Source of the DNA: an uncultured Ignavibacteria bacterium
GTDB lineage: Bacteria; Bacteroidota; Ignavibacteria; Kapaibacteriales; UBA2268
Assembly: GCA_903862655.1 (NCBI GenBank)
Contig: CAIOZA010000027.1
Span: 124,001-188,000, forward strand
Length of the DNA stretch: 64,000 nt
Direction of reading: 5' to 3'
Position numbers and translations under genes: made by a program. Every line of letters begins with the position of its first letter. The first letter of the stretch is position 1. This document shows positions 53,593-63,500 of the stretch, in pieces. The notes under the pieces are model-generated. The model worked only from the letters and a program-made list of their open reading frames with translations, was not told where the DNA came from and searched no databases.

Positions 53593-55638
53593 ATGACATT
53601 CAAAATTCTTTTATTTGCTATAATAGGATTCTTTTCTATAGATGCTTCTTTAGCACAAATAAGAACATTTCGTGTTTTTTTTGTTGATAAAGGACCTGAA
53701 AAATTTGAATCTGGATCAGATTTATACTTAAAAACTTACAAATCGCTCACACCAAAAGCCATTACCAGAAGATCGAAAGTTTTGCCATACGATAATTTAA
53801 TTGATATTACAGATGTACCGGTTTATGAAGAGTATATAAATTTAGTTCATAAATTCGGAGCTAAAAAGCTTCTCTCGCTTAAATGGAAAAATTATATTGT
53901 TATTGAATGCGACACTTTGATATCTGCTGTCATAAGTGATTTACCTTTTGTAAAAAAAATTGTACCAACTTCTTCAAAGATGCTTATTCAGACAATTGAT
54001 TCTCCTGCACATATTCAAAAGAAATTTGATATTTCAGAAATTTTTATTGAAAATTCACTTGATAATTGTGGTTTGTTCCAATATGGAGATTCTTTTTTTC
54101 AAAACTCTATAATTAATTCTGATAAACTACATAATATTGGAATAAGTGGTGATTCGATAATTATTGGAATATTGGACAATGGTTTCAAATGGCGAAACCA
54201 TATAGCTACTAAATCTTGTAACGTCATAGCCGAATACGATTTTGTTCAACTTGATTCTGTAACCTCAAACCAAGGAGACGATCCAAGCAATCAGGATGGA
54301 CATGGTACTTTGGTTTTTTCTACGATTGCTGGATATTATCCCGGGAAACTTATTGGTACTGCTCCAAATGCAAAGTATTACCTAGCCAAAACAGAATCGA
54401 TGAATGGAGAAACAAGAATTGAAGAGGATAATTATGCTGCTGCCATCGAATGGTTAGAGTTGCAGGGTGTTGACATCACTACTTCATCTTTAGCATATAA
54501 TAGTTATGATGCTTCAGAAGAACCCTATTCCTATGATCTTGATTTTAATGGCACTTCTACCATTTCAGCTTCAGCAATCAACGAAGCCGTCAAACGTGGT
54601 GTGATATGCCTTAATGCCGCAGGTAATTCAGGACCAAATCCGAAAACGCTTAATACACCTTCAGATGCAGATAGTGTTATATCTGTTGGCGCACTTATGC
54701 AATCAAATAATATTATTTCTCCGACTAATTTTACATCAAGAGGTCCAACAGGATCCGGCAAAATTAAACCTGATCTATCTGTCCTTGGGTATAAAGTTGT
54801 ATGTGTCAATCCTGATTCTTCAGATGGATTTATTTCAGCAAATGGTACTTCATTAGCCACACCTCTTCTTGCTGGAGCTATTGCACAAATCCTATCTGCT
54901 TTTCCCGAGACGAAACCATGGGAAATTCGTGATTACTTATTTAGAAGTTCGTCTGGTTACCCTGACAAAAATATAAATATTGGTTTTGGTTATCCGGACA
55001 TAATGCGAACTCTCAGAAATGCTGGCACAGTTATCTCACCACCAGCAACTTATCCAATAGATGAATTCCAACGTATTGTATTTTTTATCTTACCTGATGC
55101 TTTTCTCAGCCACCAACCGGTTTTAACAATTAAATTCAAATCTTACCAATATACTTATCAACTTTATCAAACAAGAATTGCTGATCAATATGCTTGTGAT
55201 ATTCCTATTGTATTATTTGAAAATGATACAGCAAGATGTCGCTTATCAGTTACTAGTTCCCTATCCTTAAGAGAATACCCATACTTAAAAGATGATTACT
55301 TTATTTTAACTAAGAATATGATTCATTATCCTTGTGGAGTAAATCCGTTAGATTATCAAAAATATGAAACAGAATCAAATCTTTTCATCTATCCAAACCT
55401 TATCGACGTGACTACATCTATAATTAATCTTAGTTATTTAATCAGATCAAGTACCGATGCTTCAATTAGAATTTATAATTCTATCGGAAATGAAGTTTAT
55501 CGGCAAAATTTGAACGGTAGAGAGGCTGGAGTAGGTAATACAGAAATAGATGTAAAGTTGTTATCTAGTGGAATGTACTTTGTTTATTTCATCACAAATA
55601 CTCAAAAATCAATAACAAGCTTCTTAATTGTTAGATAA
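53593..55638 (+). CDS. Secreted subtilisin-like serine protease (S8) with T9SS sorting domain
   Basis: 681 residues: a signal peptide (about 1-20), a prodomain-like region (about 25-165), a peptidase S8 domain with Asp near 193 ('IGILDNGFKW'), His near 235 ('NQDGHGTLVF') and Ser near 417 ('ANGTSLATPLLAG'), and oxyanion 'NAAGNSGPNP'. The C-terminal 80 residues ('LFIYPNLIDV', 'IRIYNSIGNEVY', 'LSSGMYFVYF') form a type A T9SS signal. It should be secreted through the outer membrane and either anchored or released. It stands alone upstream of two tRNA genes. Confidence 0.92.
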   Translation: MTFKILLFAIIGFFSIDASLAQIRTFRVFFVDKGPEKFESGSDLYLKTYKSLTPKAITRRSKVLPYDNLIDITDVPVYEEYINLVHKFGAKKLLSLKWKNYIVIECDTLISAVISDLPFVKKIVPTSSKMLIQTIDSPAHIQKKFDISEIFIENSLDNCGLFQYGDSFFQNSIINSDKLHNIGISGDSIIIGILDNGFKWRNHIATKSCNVIAEYDFVQLDSVTSNQGDDPSNQDGHGTLVFSTIAGYYPGKLIGTAPNAKYYLAKTESMNGETRIEEDNYAAAIEWLELQGVDITTSSLAYNSYDASEEPYSYDLDFNGTSTISASAINEAVKRGVICLNAAGNSGPNPKTLNTPSDADSVISVGALMQSNNIISPTNFTSRGPTGSGKIKPDLSVLGYKVVCVNPDSSDGFISANGTSLATPLLAGAIAQILSAFPETKPWEIRDYLFRSSSGYPDKNINIGFGYPDIMRTLRNAGTVISPPATYPIDEFQRIVFFILPDAFLSHQPVLTIKFKSYQYTYQLYQTRIADQYACDIPIVLFENDTARCRLSVTSSLSLREYPYLKDDYFILTKNMIHYPCGVNPLDYQKYETESNLFIYPNLIDVTTSIINLSYLIRSSTDASIRIYNSIGNEVYRQNLNGREAGVGNTEIDVKLLSSGMYFVYFITNTQKSITSFLIVR

Positions 55639-55734
55639 TTGAAAAAAATTATATTTTTTCTTTGTATAATAGAAAATATTTCTTATTTTTGTTTCTCTTT
55701 TGAATGTATAATTCATTGTCTCAATTTTGAATTT

Positions 55735-55807
55735 GGGCCCATAGCTCAGCTGGGAGAGTGCTTGAATGGCATTCAAGAGGTCAGGAGTTCGATCCTCCTT
55801 GGGTCCA
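55735..55807 (+). tRNA. tRNA-Ala (GGC)
   Basis: 73 nt. The acceptor GGGCCCA pairs with TGGGTCC and the discriminator is A. The anticodon arm is CTTGA/TCAAG with GGC at 55768-55770. The T-arm is AGGAG-TTCGATC-CTCCT. CCA is not encoded. It is 12 bp before tRNA-Asp. Confidence 0.96.
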
Positions 55808-55819
55808 CACAGATTGTTT

Positions 55820-55894
55820 GGGGTTGTAGCTCAGCTTGGTTAGAGCGCCAGTCTGTCACACTGGAGGTCGCGAGTTCGAGCCTCGTCGGCCCCG
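55820..55894 (+). tRNA. tRNA-Asp (GTC)
   Basis: 75 nt. The acceptor GGGGTTG pairs with CGGCCCC (two G-T pairs) and the discriminator is G. The anticodon arm is CCAGT/ACTGG with GTC at 55855-55857. It is cotranscribed with tRNA-Ala. G34 is a substrate site for queuosine, the pathway that queG in this window completes. Confidence 0.96.
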
Positions 55895-55901
55895 CAAACA
55901 G

Positions 55902-55932
55902 AAAAGGGTTTTTTTTAAAAACCCTTTTTTTT
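55902..55932. terminator. Bidirectional terminator after tRNA-Asp
   Basis: AAAAGGGTTTTT/AAAAACCCTTTT is a 12-bp stem with a 3-base loop. The T-run extends beyond the right arm, and A bases on the left serve the converging VOC gene. Confidence 0.88.
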
Positions 55933-55938
55933 ATTTTC

Positions 55939-56298
55939 TTACTTGTTTTTCTCTATCAAACCAAACACTGTTCCCTCACAGTCTTTTGCATATGCCATTT
56001 TGCCAACATGAGGAATTTCGAGTTTGTCGATCAAAATTTTGCCTTCATTTTGCTTAATTGATTCAATCGAATGGTCTAAGTCAGGAACATCTATTATACT
56101 GACAATGCTTCTAACTCCATTTTGATTTAAGAAATCAGAAAATTCATTATGACAAAATGGATTCTCTTCCATTTGAATTTTCCATAAATTTTCGGTATCA
56201 CTACTCTGTTGAATATCCCAATTAAACACATTTTTATAAAAATTAATGAGTTTTTCGGGCTTTTTGACAGGAGAAGTAAAATTTATGTATTTTCCCAT
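55939..56298 (-). CDS. VOC-superfamily protein (glyoxalase/bleomycin-resistance fold)
   Basis: 119 residues, a single VOC domain with two beta-alpha-beta-beta-beta modules: 'INFTSPVKKPEKLINFYKNVFNWDI' region at 5-29 and 'VGKMAYAKDCEGTVFGLIE' at the end. The final Glu of 'GLIE' is a usual metal ligand. Small stand-alone members of this kind have no assigned substrate. It converges with the tRNA operon and is divergent from rex. Confidence 0.8.
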   Translation of the reverse strand: MGKYINFTSPVKKPEKLINFYKNVFNWDIQQSSDTENLWKIQMEENPFCHNEFSDFLNQNGVRSIVSIIDVPDLDHSIESIKQNEGKILIDKLEIPHVGKMAYAKDCEGTVFGLIEKNK

Positions 56299-56424
56299 CC
56301 ATTATTACCGTAAATATATTAATATTAAATTTTCGGATATATATTTCATTACTTTAATTTTTTTTTTTTTAATACTTTCTGTAATTTCCATGTGAATTCA
56401 TTAACAAAGTTAAATAGGATCGAA

Positions 56425-57036
56425 ATGATAGTCTCAGAAAGAGTTATACAAAGATTAGTTCTGTACAGAAAAATTCTTCAGAATTTATTAACAGATGGTG
56501 TTACAAAAATTTACTCACACGCGCTTGGTGATTTTGTAGATTCTACTCCTGCACAAGTTAGACGGGATATTATGAATATTGGGTATAAGGGAACTCCTGT
56601 TCATGGATATGATATTTCTTTATTGATTTCCAGCATTTCTGATTTCGTAGATCCCACTCAAACTCGTAATGTTTGTATTATTGGTTTAGGAAATTTAGGG
56701 AAAGCTATCCTTGATTATTGTCATGCAAGAAATTCAAAAATAAACATCATTGATGCTTTTGATAAAGATCCGTCCAAAACTAATATTGAAATAAATGGAT
56801 GTAAAAGTTATCACATAAACGAACTTGAAACAAAAATTGAAGATGATAGGATTGAGCTAGCCATTCTTTCTGTTCCTATTTCTGAAGCTCAAGCTATTGC
56901 GGAAAGATTGATAAGAGCCGGAATAAAAGGCATACTAAATTATTCACCTATTGAATTAAGATTACCTGAATATATCTATGTTGAGAATAGGGACATGATG
57001 CTGGCTCTTGAGAAAGTGGCTTATTTCGCAAAATAA
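56425..57036 (+). CDS. rex: Redox-sensing transcriptional repressor Rex
   Basis: Rex reads the NADH/NAD+ ratio and represses fermentation and respiratory genes. 203 residues from the ATG at 56425, with AGGA 6 bases upstream, matching the family start ('ISE..I.RL..YR..L'); a GTG at 56392 would add 11 residues. The winged helix includes 'STPAQVRRDI'. The NAD-binding domain has 'CIIGLGNLGKAIL', and 'GIKGILNYSPIEL' matches the family 'GIkaIlNFaP..l'. I could not find a TTGTGA-TCACAA-type operator by eye in the upstream gap. Confidence 0.93.
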   Translation: MIVSERVIQRLVLYRKILQNLLTDGVTKIYSHALGDFVDSTPAQVRRDIMNIGYKGTPVHGYDISLLISSISDFVDPTQTRNVCIIGLGNLGKAILDYCHARNSKINIIDAFDKDPSKTNIEINGCKSYHINELETKIEDDRIELAILSVPISEAQAIAERLIRAGIKGILNYSPIELRLPEYIYVENRDMMLALEKVAYFAK

Positions 57037-58062
57037 TTATTCGATAATTGATTGTACTGCCTCCATTACTGCATTAACTTCAATAGTATTCATACAATTA
57101 AAATGTCCTTTAGGACATTTTTTTTTACCTATATGAGTGCAGGGCCTGCATTTCATATCATTCTGAACAATTCTATTATTTACCATATACGGAGAGAAAC
57201 CAAACTCAGGAATTGTTGATCCAAAAATGGCAACAGTAGGAACCTGTCTAGCTGCTGATATATGCATAATTGAAGTATCATTTGTAATAGTTAAATCAGA
57301 GTCATTTATAATTTCTGCTGAATCAAGCAAACTTATTTTTCCTGCAAATGTTTGGCAATTAGTTCCCACAGAATCACAAATTTCTTGGCAAAGTTTCTCA
57401 TCTTCACTCCCCCCTATTAGTGAAATATTTGAGTAATATTTATTCACCAATTCTTTGCATAATTCAATATACTTTTCTTTAGTCCAACGTTTTGTGAAAT
57501 GATGGGCACCAGGAGCAATTGCTATTTTCAAAATATTACTTGTCAATATCTCTTTAAAAGGGTATGTTTTATTCTTCAGATCCTTTTTCAGCCAAAACTC
57601 AAGACCTAAACCGTCAGGAAGAATACTTAGCTCATTTAGCGAATTAACATATAGATCAGGAATTTGCAGGTAATCTTTAACTTTATACTTAAAGTACACA
57701 AGTTTAATTTTGTATAACCTTCTTTTATTAAATTTATAAACATGTGCTTGTACAGCAGAAGTTAGAATCTTTGAACGCAAATTGTTCTGTAAATCAATAA
57801 TCAGATCATAATTTGATTCTTTAATAATATTATCTTTGAACTTTAATATTTCATTTATACTTAATGATTTATCATATTCAATAAGAATGTTAATATTTGG
57901 GTTAAATTTCAATAAATCGAAATTTATTTTAGTGGTCATAAAATCTATTCGAGAATCAGGATAATAATTCTTTAATATCCTGATTAATGGAGTAGTTAGC
58001 AGAACATCTCCAATAGAACTGAGTCGTATAATTAGAATTGAGCTTGGAAATATTTTATTCAT
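57037..58062 (-). CDS. Family 9 glycosyltransferase (ADP-heptose:LPS heptosyltransferase-like)
   Basis: 341 residues, GT-B fold. It opens 'ILIIRLSSIGDVLLTTPLIR', typical of heptosyltransferases. The donor-binding half has 'APGAHHFTKRW' and 'TNDTSIMHISAARQVPTVAIFG', and the C-terminus contains the Cys-rich 'CRPCTHIGKKKC' stretch frequent in the family. It is likely involved in LPS core assembly, in line with kdsC. It converges with rex with no gap, and is divergent from the STAS gene. Confidence 0.88.
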   Translation of the reverse strand: MNKIFPSSILIIRLSSIGDVLLTTPLIRILKNYYPDSRIDFMTTKINFDLLKFNPNINILIEYDKSLSINEILKFKDNIIKESNYDLIIDLQNNLRSKILTSAVQAHVYKFNKRRLYKIKLVYFKYKVKDYLQIPDLYVNSLNELSILPDGLGLEFWLKKDLKNKTYPFKEILTSNILKIAIAPGAHHFTKRWTKEKYIELCKELVNKYYSNISLIGGSEDEKLCQEICDSVGTNCQTFAGKISLLDSAEIINDSDLTITNDTSIMHISAARQVPTVAIFGSTIPEFGFSPYMVNNRIVQNDMKCRPCTHIGKKKCPKGHFNCMNTIEVNAVMEAVQSIIE

Positions 58063-58158
58063 AATATCAAAACTTTTATTCTTTTATTTTCAAATTTAAG
58101 CAAAAGTATTTATTTTTATATTAATTGAATTTGTGTCATCTAAAAATCATTTTAAATT

Positions 58159-58503
58159 ATGAAATACTCAATTGAAAATATCGACAATATTGTAATATTT
58201 GTGTTAAAAAATGAAGTAGTAGATTCAAAAATATCTGCTGATTTAAAGGCTAAGCTATTAATTACATGTCAACCAGATATTGAAGCTTTAATATTGGACA
58301 TTACACATGTTCAGACCTTTGATAGTGCTGGTATTGGTTCTGTCCTTCTTGCTGAAAGGCAGTTAGCAGAATACGAGGTTCCTATGCTTATCGTAGGAGC
58401 AAACTCATTTATACATGAAATGTTCAAATTATTGAGATTAGACGAATTATTTGACTTCTATCCAAATGTAGAAGAAGCTTTAAAAGATCTTGAGAATGCA
58501 TAA
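58159..58503 (+). CDS. STAS-domain protein (anti-sigma factor antagonist-like)
   Basis: 114 residues, one STAS domain. The loop 'TFDSAGIGSVLLAE' has the Ser of 'DSAG' at the position phosphorylated in SpoIIAA/RsbV. It is probably a partner-switching regulator, but no anti-sigma kinase, phosphatase or sigma factor gene is next to it. Alternative roles of lone STAS proteins include lipid-transport (MlaB-like) complexes. A terminator follows. Confidence 0.82.
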   Translation: MKYSIENIDNIVIFVLKNEVVDSKISADLKAKLLITCQPDIEALILDITHVQTFDSAGIGSVLLAERQLAEYEVPMLIVGANSFIHEMFKLLRLDELFDFYPNVEEALKDLENA

Positions 58504-58522
58504 AAATAATAAAAATACAAAT

Positions 58523-58549
58523 AAAAAAACCGGCAAATTCGGTTTTTTT
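58523..58549. terminator. Bidirectional terminator between the STAS gene and nuoC
   Basis: AAAAAAACCG/CGGTTTTTTT, a 10-bp stem with a 7-base loop. It overlaps the last bases of the nuoC gene. Confidence 0.85.
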
Positions 58550-59078
58550 ATTTTAGATCCCCATACTTCTCAGGATAAGGTGGCAATGGCAGTGCTTCGG
58601 GGATTCCCATTAATGGGAAATCTTTTCTAAGTGGATATAAAGGATCTCCACTATCAGGATCTACAAAATCCTCAGGCATATAAAACCTTCTAAGGTTAGG
58701 ATGATTCTCAAATTTTATTCCATACATGTCGAAAGTTTCTCGCTCATACCAATTAGCACTTTCCCACACGTCAATCATGGAAGGACAGAAAAGGTGTTTC
58801 TCATGAATTGGAACTTTAATTCTTATTCTTTCTTTTGAAGTATTTGAATATAGAAAATAAACAACTTCATATCTGAAACCTGGCTTTGCCCAATCAATTG
58901 CGGTAATGTCAATGAGCATATCAAACTTTGTTTCTGGGTTATCTCTTAACTCGAAACATAAATCTTTAATTTTATCAACTGAAATTGTTGTGGACAATTG
59001 CCCTCTATGCTCCGTAATTATATGCTCCGGAGATACAGCGTTTATAACTGAAATCAAAAAATCTCTTTTAATCGACAT
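58548..59078 (-). CDS. nuoC: NADH-quinone oxidoreductase subunit C (NuoC)
   Basis: The 30-kDa-type subunit of the peripheral arm of complex I, 176 residues from the ATG at 59078; the frame goes on 23 codons to another ATG, but homologues start near here. The family pattern 'WYERETFDMYGIKFENHPNLRR' is cut here to 'WYERETFDMYGIKF', then 'HPNLRRFYMPEDF' and 'PLRKDFPL'. No nuoB, nuoD or other nuo gene is adjacent: it is flanked by STAS and hflX, both on the other strand. There is no evident ribosome site. Confidence 0.9.
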   Translation of the reverse strand: MSIKRDFLISVINAVSPEHIITEHRGQLSTTISVDKIKDLCFELRDNPETKFDMLIDITAIDWAKPGFRYEVVYFLYSNTSKERIRIKVPIHEKHLFCPSMIDVWESANWYERETFDMYGIKFENHPNLRRFYMPEDFVDPDSGDPLYPLRKDFPLMGIPEALPLPPYPEKYGDLK

Positions 59079-59218
59079 AAAACGTTTATTATTATTATCA
59101 ATAAAAATATTAATTTGCAAGTTAGCAAATTGATTTGAAAAATACAATTATAATAAGACTGTCTTATAAACAATACAAAATTCATTTCGTTAATTCATAA
59201 TTATTTTTGATTTTTAAT

Positions 59219-60490
59219 ATGTTTGATAATATTCCTAAACTAGAAAGAGCCGTAATAGTTGGATTTGGAAAAAAGGGTGGCAATAGAATTATTATTAATG
59301 AACATCTCAATGAACTGTCTTCTTTAGCCAATACAGCCGGTGCTGAAATTATTGAAACCTTCTACCAGGAGCTTGAGAGTGTTAATCCTTCTACAGCTAT
59401 TGGCAAAGGAAAAGCCGAAGAGATCGCAGAATTTATTTCCAACAATGACATTCAACTAGCATTATTCGATGAAGATTTAACTCCAGCTCAAGTGAAAAAT
59501 CTCGGCAAGTTGTTTGACGTTAAAATTATTGACAGGAGTGCATTAATACTTGATATTTTTGCCAGAAGAGCTCAATCACTTGAAGCAAAAACACAAGTTG
59601 AATTAGCACAGTTACAATATATGCTTCCGCGTTTAACCAGGATGTGGACTCACTTGTCAAAGCAGTTTGGTGGTATTGGTACAAAAGGTCCTGGTGAAAC
59701 TCAAATTGAAACTGATAGACGCATCATCAAAACAAGTATCCAAAAACTACAAAAAAAGCTATTAGAAATTGATACTCAACGTGAACAACAGCGTAGAGGT
59801 AGAGAAAATTATCCACGCTTTGCACTTGTTGGTTATACAAATGCCGGAAAATCTACACTCATGAATACTATAACAGATTCAGGAGCTTACGTAGAAGATA
59901 AATTATTCGCAACTCTTGATACAACGGTCAGATCGTTTGATCTTCCTTCCGGAAAGAAGGCACTTCTTTCCGATACTGTTGGATTTATTAGAAAATTACC
60001 AGCAAATCTTGTAGCTTCTTTCAGAAGTACTCTTGCAGAGGCCTCAGAAGCCGATTTCTTGATTCATATTGTAGATGTTTCTAATCCTTTTTTTAGAGAT
60101 CATATTCATGTGGTTAATGAAACTCTCGAAAATTTAAAAATAATTAATAAACCTGCGATTATAGTTTTAAATAAAATTGATCTTCTTGAGGATAAATCTT
60201 TATTAAATATTCTTGAGCAAGAAAACCCATTTTCTGTTTTATTATCTGCAAGCAGAGGAATTAATCTCTCAAATCTATACGCTATGATGCAGAAATTCAT
60301 AGATGAATTTTCTCAGAATATCAAATTAATACTACCTTATGCAGAATCACAATTATTAACTAAAGTATATGAACAAAGTGATGTTGTAGAAAGAAATGAT
60401 TCAGATTATGGCTTCGAATTAACTCTTAAAGTAAATAAAGAACAGAAGAAGATCTTTAATCATTTATTTTCAAAGTATATAGTAGATTAA
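59219..60490 (+). CDS. hflX: GTPase HflX
   Basis: HflX splits stalled or hibernating 70S ribosomes. 423 residues from the ATG at 59219 (a TTG four codons upstream is less likely). The N-terminal HflX domain ends in 'GGIGTKGPGETQIETDRR'. The GTPase domain has G1 'GYTNAGKST', G2/G3 'LDTTVRSFDL' and 'LLSDTVGFI', and G4 'VLNKIDLL'. It is divergent from nuoC and 29 bp before mfd. Confidence 0.95.
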   Translation: MFDNIPKLERAVIVGFGKKGGNRIIINEHLNELSSLANTAGAEIIETFYQELESVNPSTAIGKGKAEEIAEFISNNDIQLALFDEDLTPAQVKNLGKLFDVKIIDRSALILDIFARRAQSLEAKTQVELAQLQYMLPRLTRMWTHLSKQFGGIGTKGPGETQIETDRRIIKTSIQKLQKKLLEIDTQREQQRRGRENYPRFALVGYTNAGKSTLMNTITDSGAYVEDKLFATLDTTVRSFDLPSGKKALLSDTVGFIRKLPANLVASFRSTLAEASEADFLIHIVDVSNPFFRDHIHVVNETLENLKIINKPAIIVLNKIDLLEDKSLLNILEQENPFSVLLSASRGINLSNLYAMMQKFIDEFSQNIKLILPYAESQLLTKVYEQSDVVERNDSDYGFELTLKVNKEQKKIFNHLFSKYIVD

Positions 60491-60519
60491 TAAAATCGGT
60501 AATATTTTCAAAGAAATAA

Positions 60520-63500
60520 ATGTCAAAACAACAATTAGTCAAAATCGAAAACCTCATTGATAAAAGTTTTATCAATACATGTTTACATTCGATTCAAATA
60601 AAAAAATCAACATCTGTTAAATTTTTACATGGTTCTTTGAAATCAATTTTAATCAATTCTCTTTTCAAGTCAATTGATTCAACGTTTGTCATAATCTGTG
60701 ATTCAGATAAATCTGCTGACGATTATTATCATGATTTTACCGGACTAATCGACTCATCTTTGATTTCAGTTCTAATCAATAATAAGCGGAACTCAAGGCT
60801 TGATATTCTTGATTCTGAAAATCAACTTTCCTGGCTAACAGAGGGATTGACAACAATCCTACAAAATAATAAGAGTATAATAATTACTACACCTGAGCTA
60901 TTCTCTGAACTTATTCCTAAACCAGAGAATATTACTTCACATAAAATTGATCTTAAAATTGGAGCTGAGATCGAATTCGAAGATTTTGTGCAGAACTTCC
61001 TGCTTAACGGATTTGAAAAAAAAGAATTTGTTTCCTCTCCAGGAGATCTAGCTTTACGTGGTGGGATTCTGGATATTTTTCCAATTGGCAGAAGTAATCC
61101 CATAAGAATTGAATTTTATGGAAATGAAATTGATTCTTTAAGAGATTTCGAACCCTTATCGCAACGTTCTATCCAAACTTATCAGGAAATATCAATTATA
61201 GATAAAATATTCCATTCCGATGACAATGAATCAATGATGGGATCGATGTTGGACTATTTAGCACCTGACACTATCTTTATAAAAGATTATTCAAATAGTC
61301 AGGATAATAATGATCCAATAGAGGAAATACTGGAGAAGTTTAAAGTATTAGCTTTCGACCAGCTTGGAGAGAGCGATATAATCATAAAATCAAATCAACA
61401 GCCAATTGTAAATCAATCTATAAAGAAACTAATATATCAATTAAGAAAGTTAAAATATTATAAATACACAATCTCAATTTCGGCAGAAAGTTTCATCCAT
61501 CTAGAACGAATTAAAGATCTGATATTTAATAGTTTTTCTGAAGATACACCTGATTCGGAATTATTCGATTTAGCTTCTTTTAATGATACTGTTGATTCAA
61601 TAATTTGGTTAGAAAATCCACTTTCTAACGGATTTATAAGTGAAACACTTTCGCTAGCAATTTTTACCGAGCATGAGGTCTTTGGAAGACTTAGATTTCA
61701 GGACAATAGAAAACGTGGCAAAAATTCTTCAGGTTTATCCTTAAAACAGCTAAAAGATCTGAATATTGGTGATTATGTTGTGCATACAGATAAGGGAATA
61801 GGACGTTTCGATGGAATTGAAACGGTCTTGTTAGGTGGCACAAATCAGGATTGTGTACGAATTGTTTTTGCTGATGGTGACATATTGTTTGTTCACCTCA
61901 ATTATATTCATAAGCTCCAAAAATATACGGCCGAAGAAGGTGTTTTACCAAAGCTATCGAAATTAGGCTCAGCTGAATGGAATCGCAAAAAGGACAAAAC
62001 CAAAAAGAAACTCAAGGATATTGCTCGTGAATTGATAACGCTTTACGCTCAGAGAAAGTCTCAACCTGGATTTGCATTCCCATTGGATACAATATGGCAA
62101 AAAGAATTTGAAGCATCCTTCATGTATGACGATACTATCGATCAGGCTAAAACGACTAGAGAAGTAAAGAGTGACATGGAGAGTGATACTCCAATGGATA
62201 GGCTTGTCTGTGGTGATGTTGGATTTGGCAAAACTGAAATAGCCATTCGTGCTGCTTTTAAAGCTGCTCAGACCGGCAAGCAAGTTGCGATTCTTGTTCC
62301 TACAACAATTTTAGCGCAACAGCATTATATGACATTTAAAGATCGATTACATAATTATCCGATTATCGTTGATGTTATATCAAGGTTTAGATCTTTACCT
62401 GAACAAAAAGAGATTGTTTCTAAGACAAATTCTGGAAAAATAGATATATTAATTGGTACTCACCGCTTGCTCAGTAAAGACATCAAATTTAACGATCTTG
62501 GTCTTCTGGTAATAGATGAAGAGCATAGATTTGGAGTTGGTGCTAAAGAGAAATTACGAGAACTTAAATCAAGCATTGATACCTTAACTCTTACTGCGAC
62601 TCCTATCCCCCGTACCCTGAATTTCTCCCTTATGGGCGCTAGGGATCTAAGTGTTATTGAAACACCTCCCAGGAACAGATTACCAATAATTACTGAAATC
62701 TTGATGTGGGATTCTGAATTTTTAAAGAAATCTATAAACTACGAAATCGATCGTGGTGGTCAAGTATTCTTCGTCAGTGACAGAATAGATGACCTAGAGA
62801 AAATAAAAATCGATCTCAATATGCTTTTACCACATCTGAGATTTGGTCTTGCTCACGGACAGATGAAATCAAGTGAACTTGAGAGAACAATGGAAAAATT
62901 CATTGAAGGAAAATTTGATGTATTAGTTACTACTAAAATTGTAGAATCTGGTTTGGATATTCCCAATGCAAATACGATTTTTATAAACCGTTCTAATAAA
63001 TTTGGACTAGCTGAACTTTATCAACTAAAAGGAAGAGTTGGAAGATCAAATACTCAAGCATACTGTTATTTATTGATCCCGCCAACAAAAAGCTTATCTT
63101 CAGTTTCCCTAAAACGACTACAGGCTATTGAAGAGTTTTCTGATTTGGGAAGTGGGTTTCAACTTGCTATGAGAGATCTCGAGATAAGGGGTGCAGGAAA
63201 TCTGCTTGGACCAGAACAAAGTGGATACATTAATGATATTGGATTTGAACTTTATCATAAATTACTCGATGAAGCTGTTAGTGAGCTTCGTCACAATGAA
63301 TTTGCCGATTTATTCAAGACTCAAATAACAAAAGACTCTAGTTACCTAAATAATGATGAAATTCAAATAGAATTGGCAAATGATGCGTTATTGCCTGGAA
63401 CTTACATTGAGAGCGACAAAGAAAGATTTTATTATTATAAGCGTCTCTTTGATATAAAAGAGAATGCTGATCTGTTAACAATAATAGAAGAAATAAATGA

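Noticed and set aside
55639-56061. A 140-codon plus-strand frame past the subtilase gene
   Set aside because: It runs straight through tRNA-Ala, tRNA-Asp and the terminator; the tRNAs explain the sequence.
56299-56424. Rex operator upstream of rex
   Set aside because: No TTGTGA-N6-TCACAA-like dyad is visible; the gap is mostly T-runs and AT.
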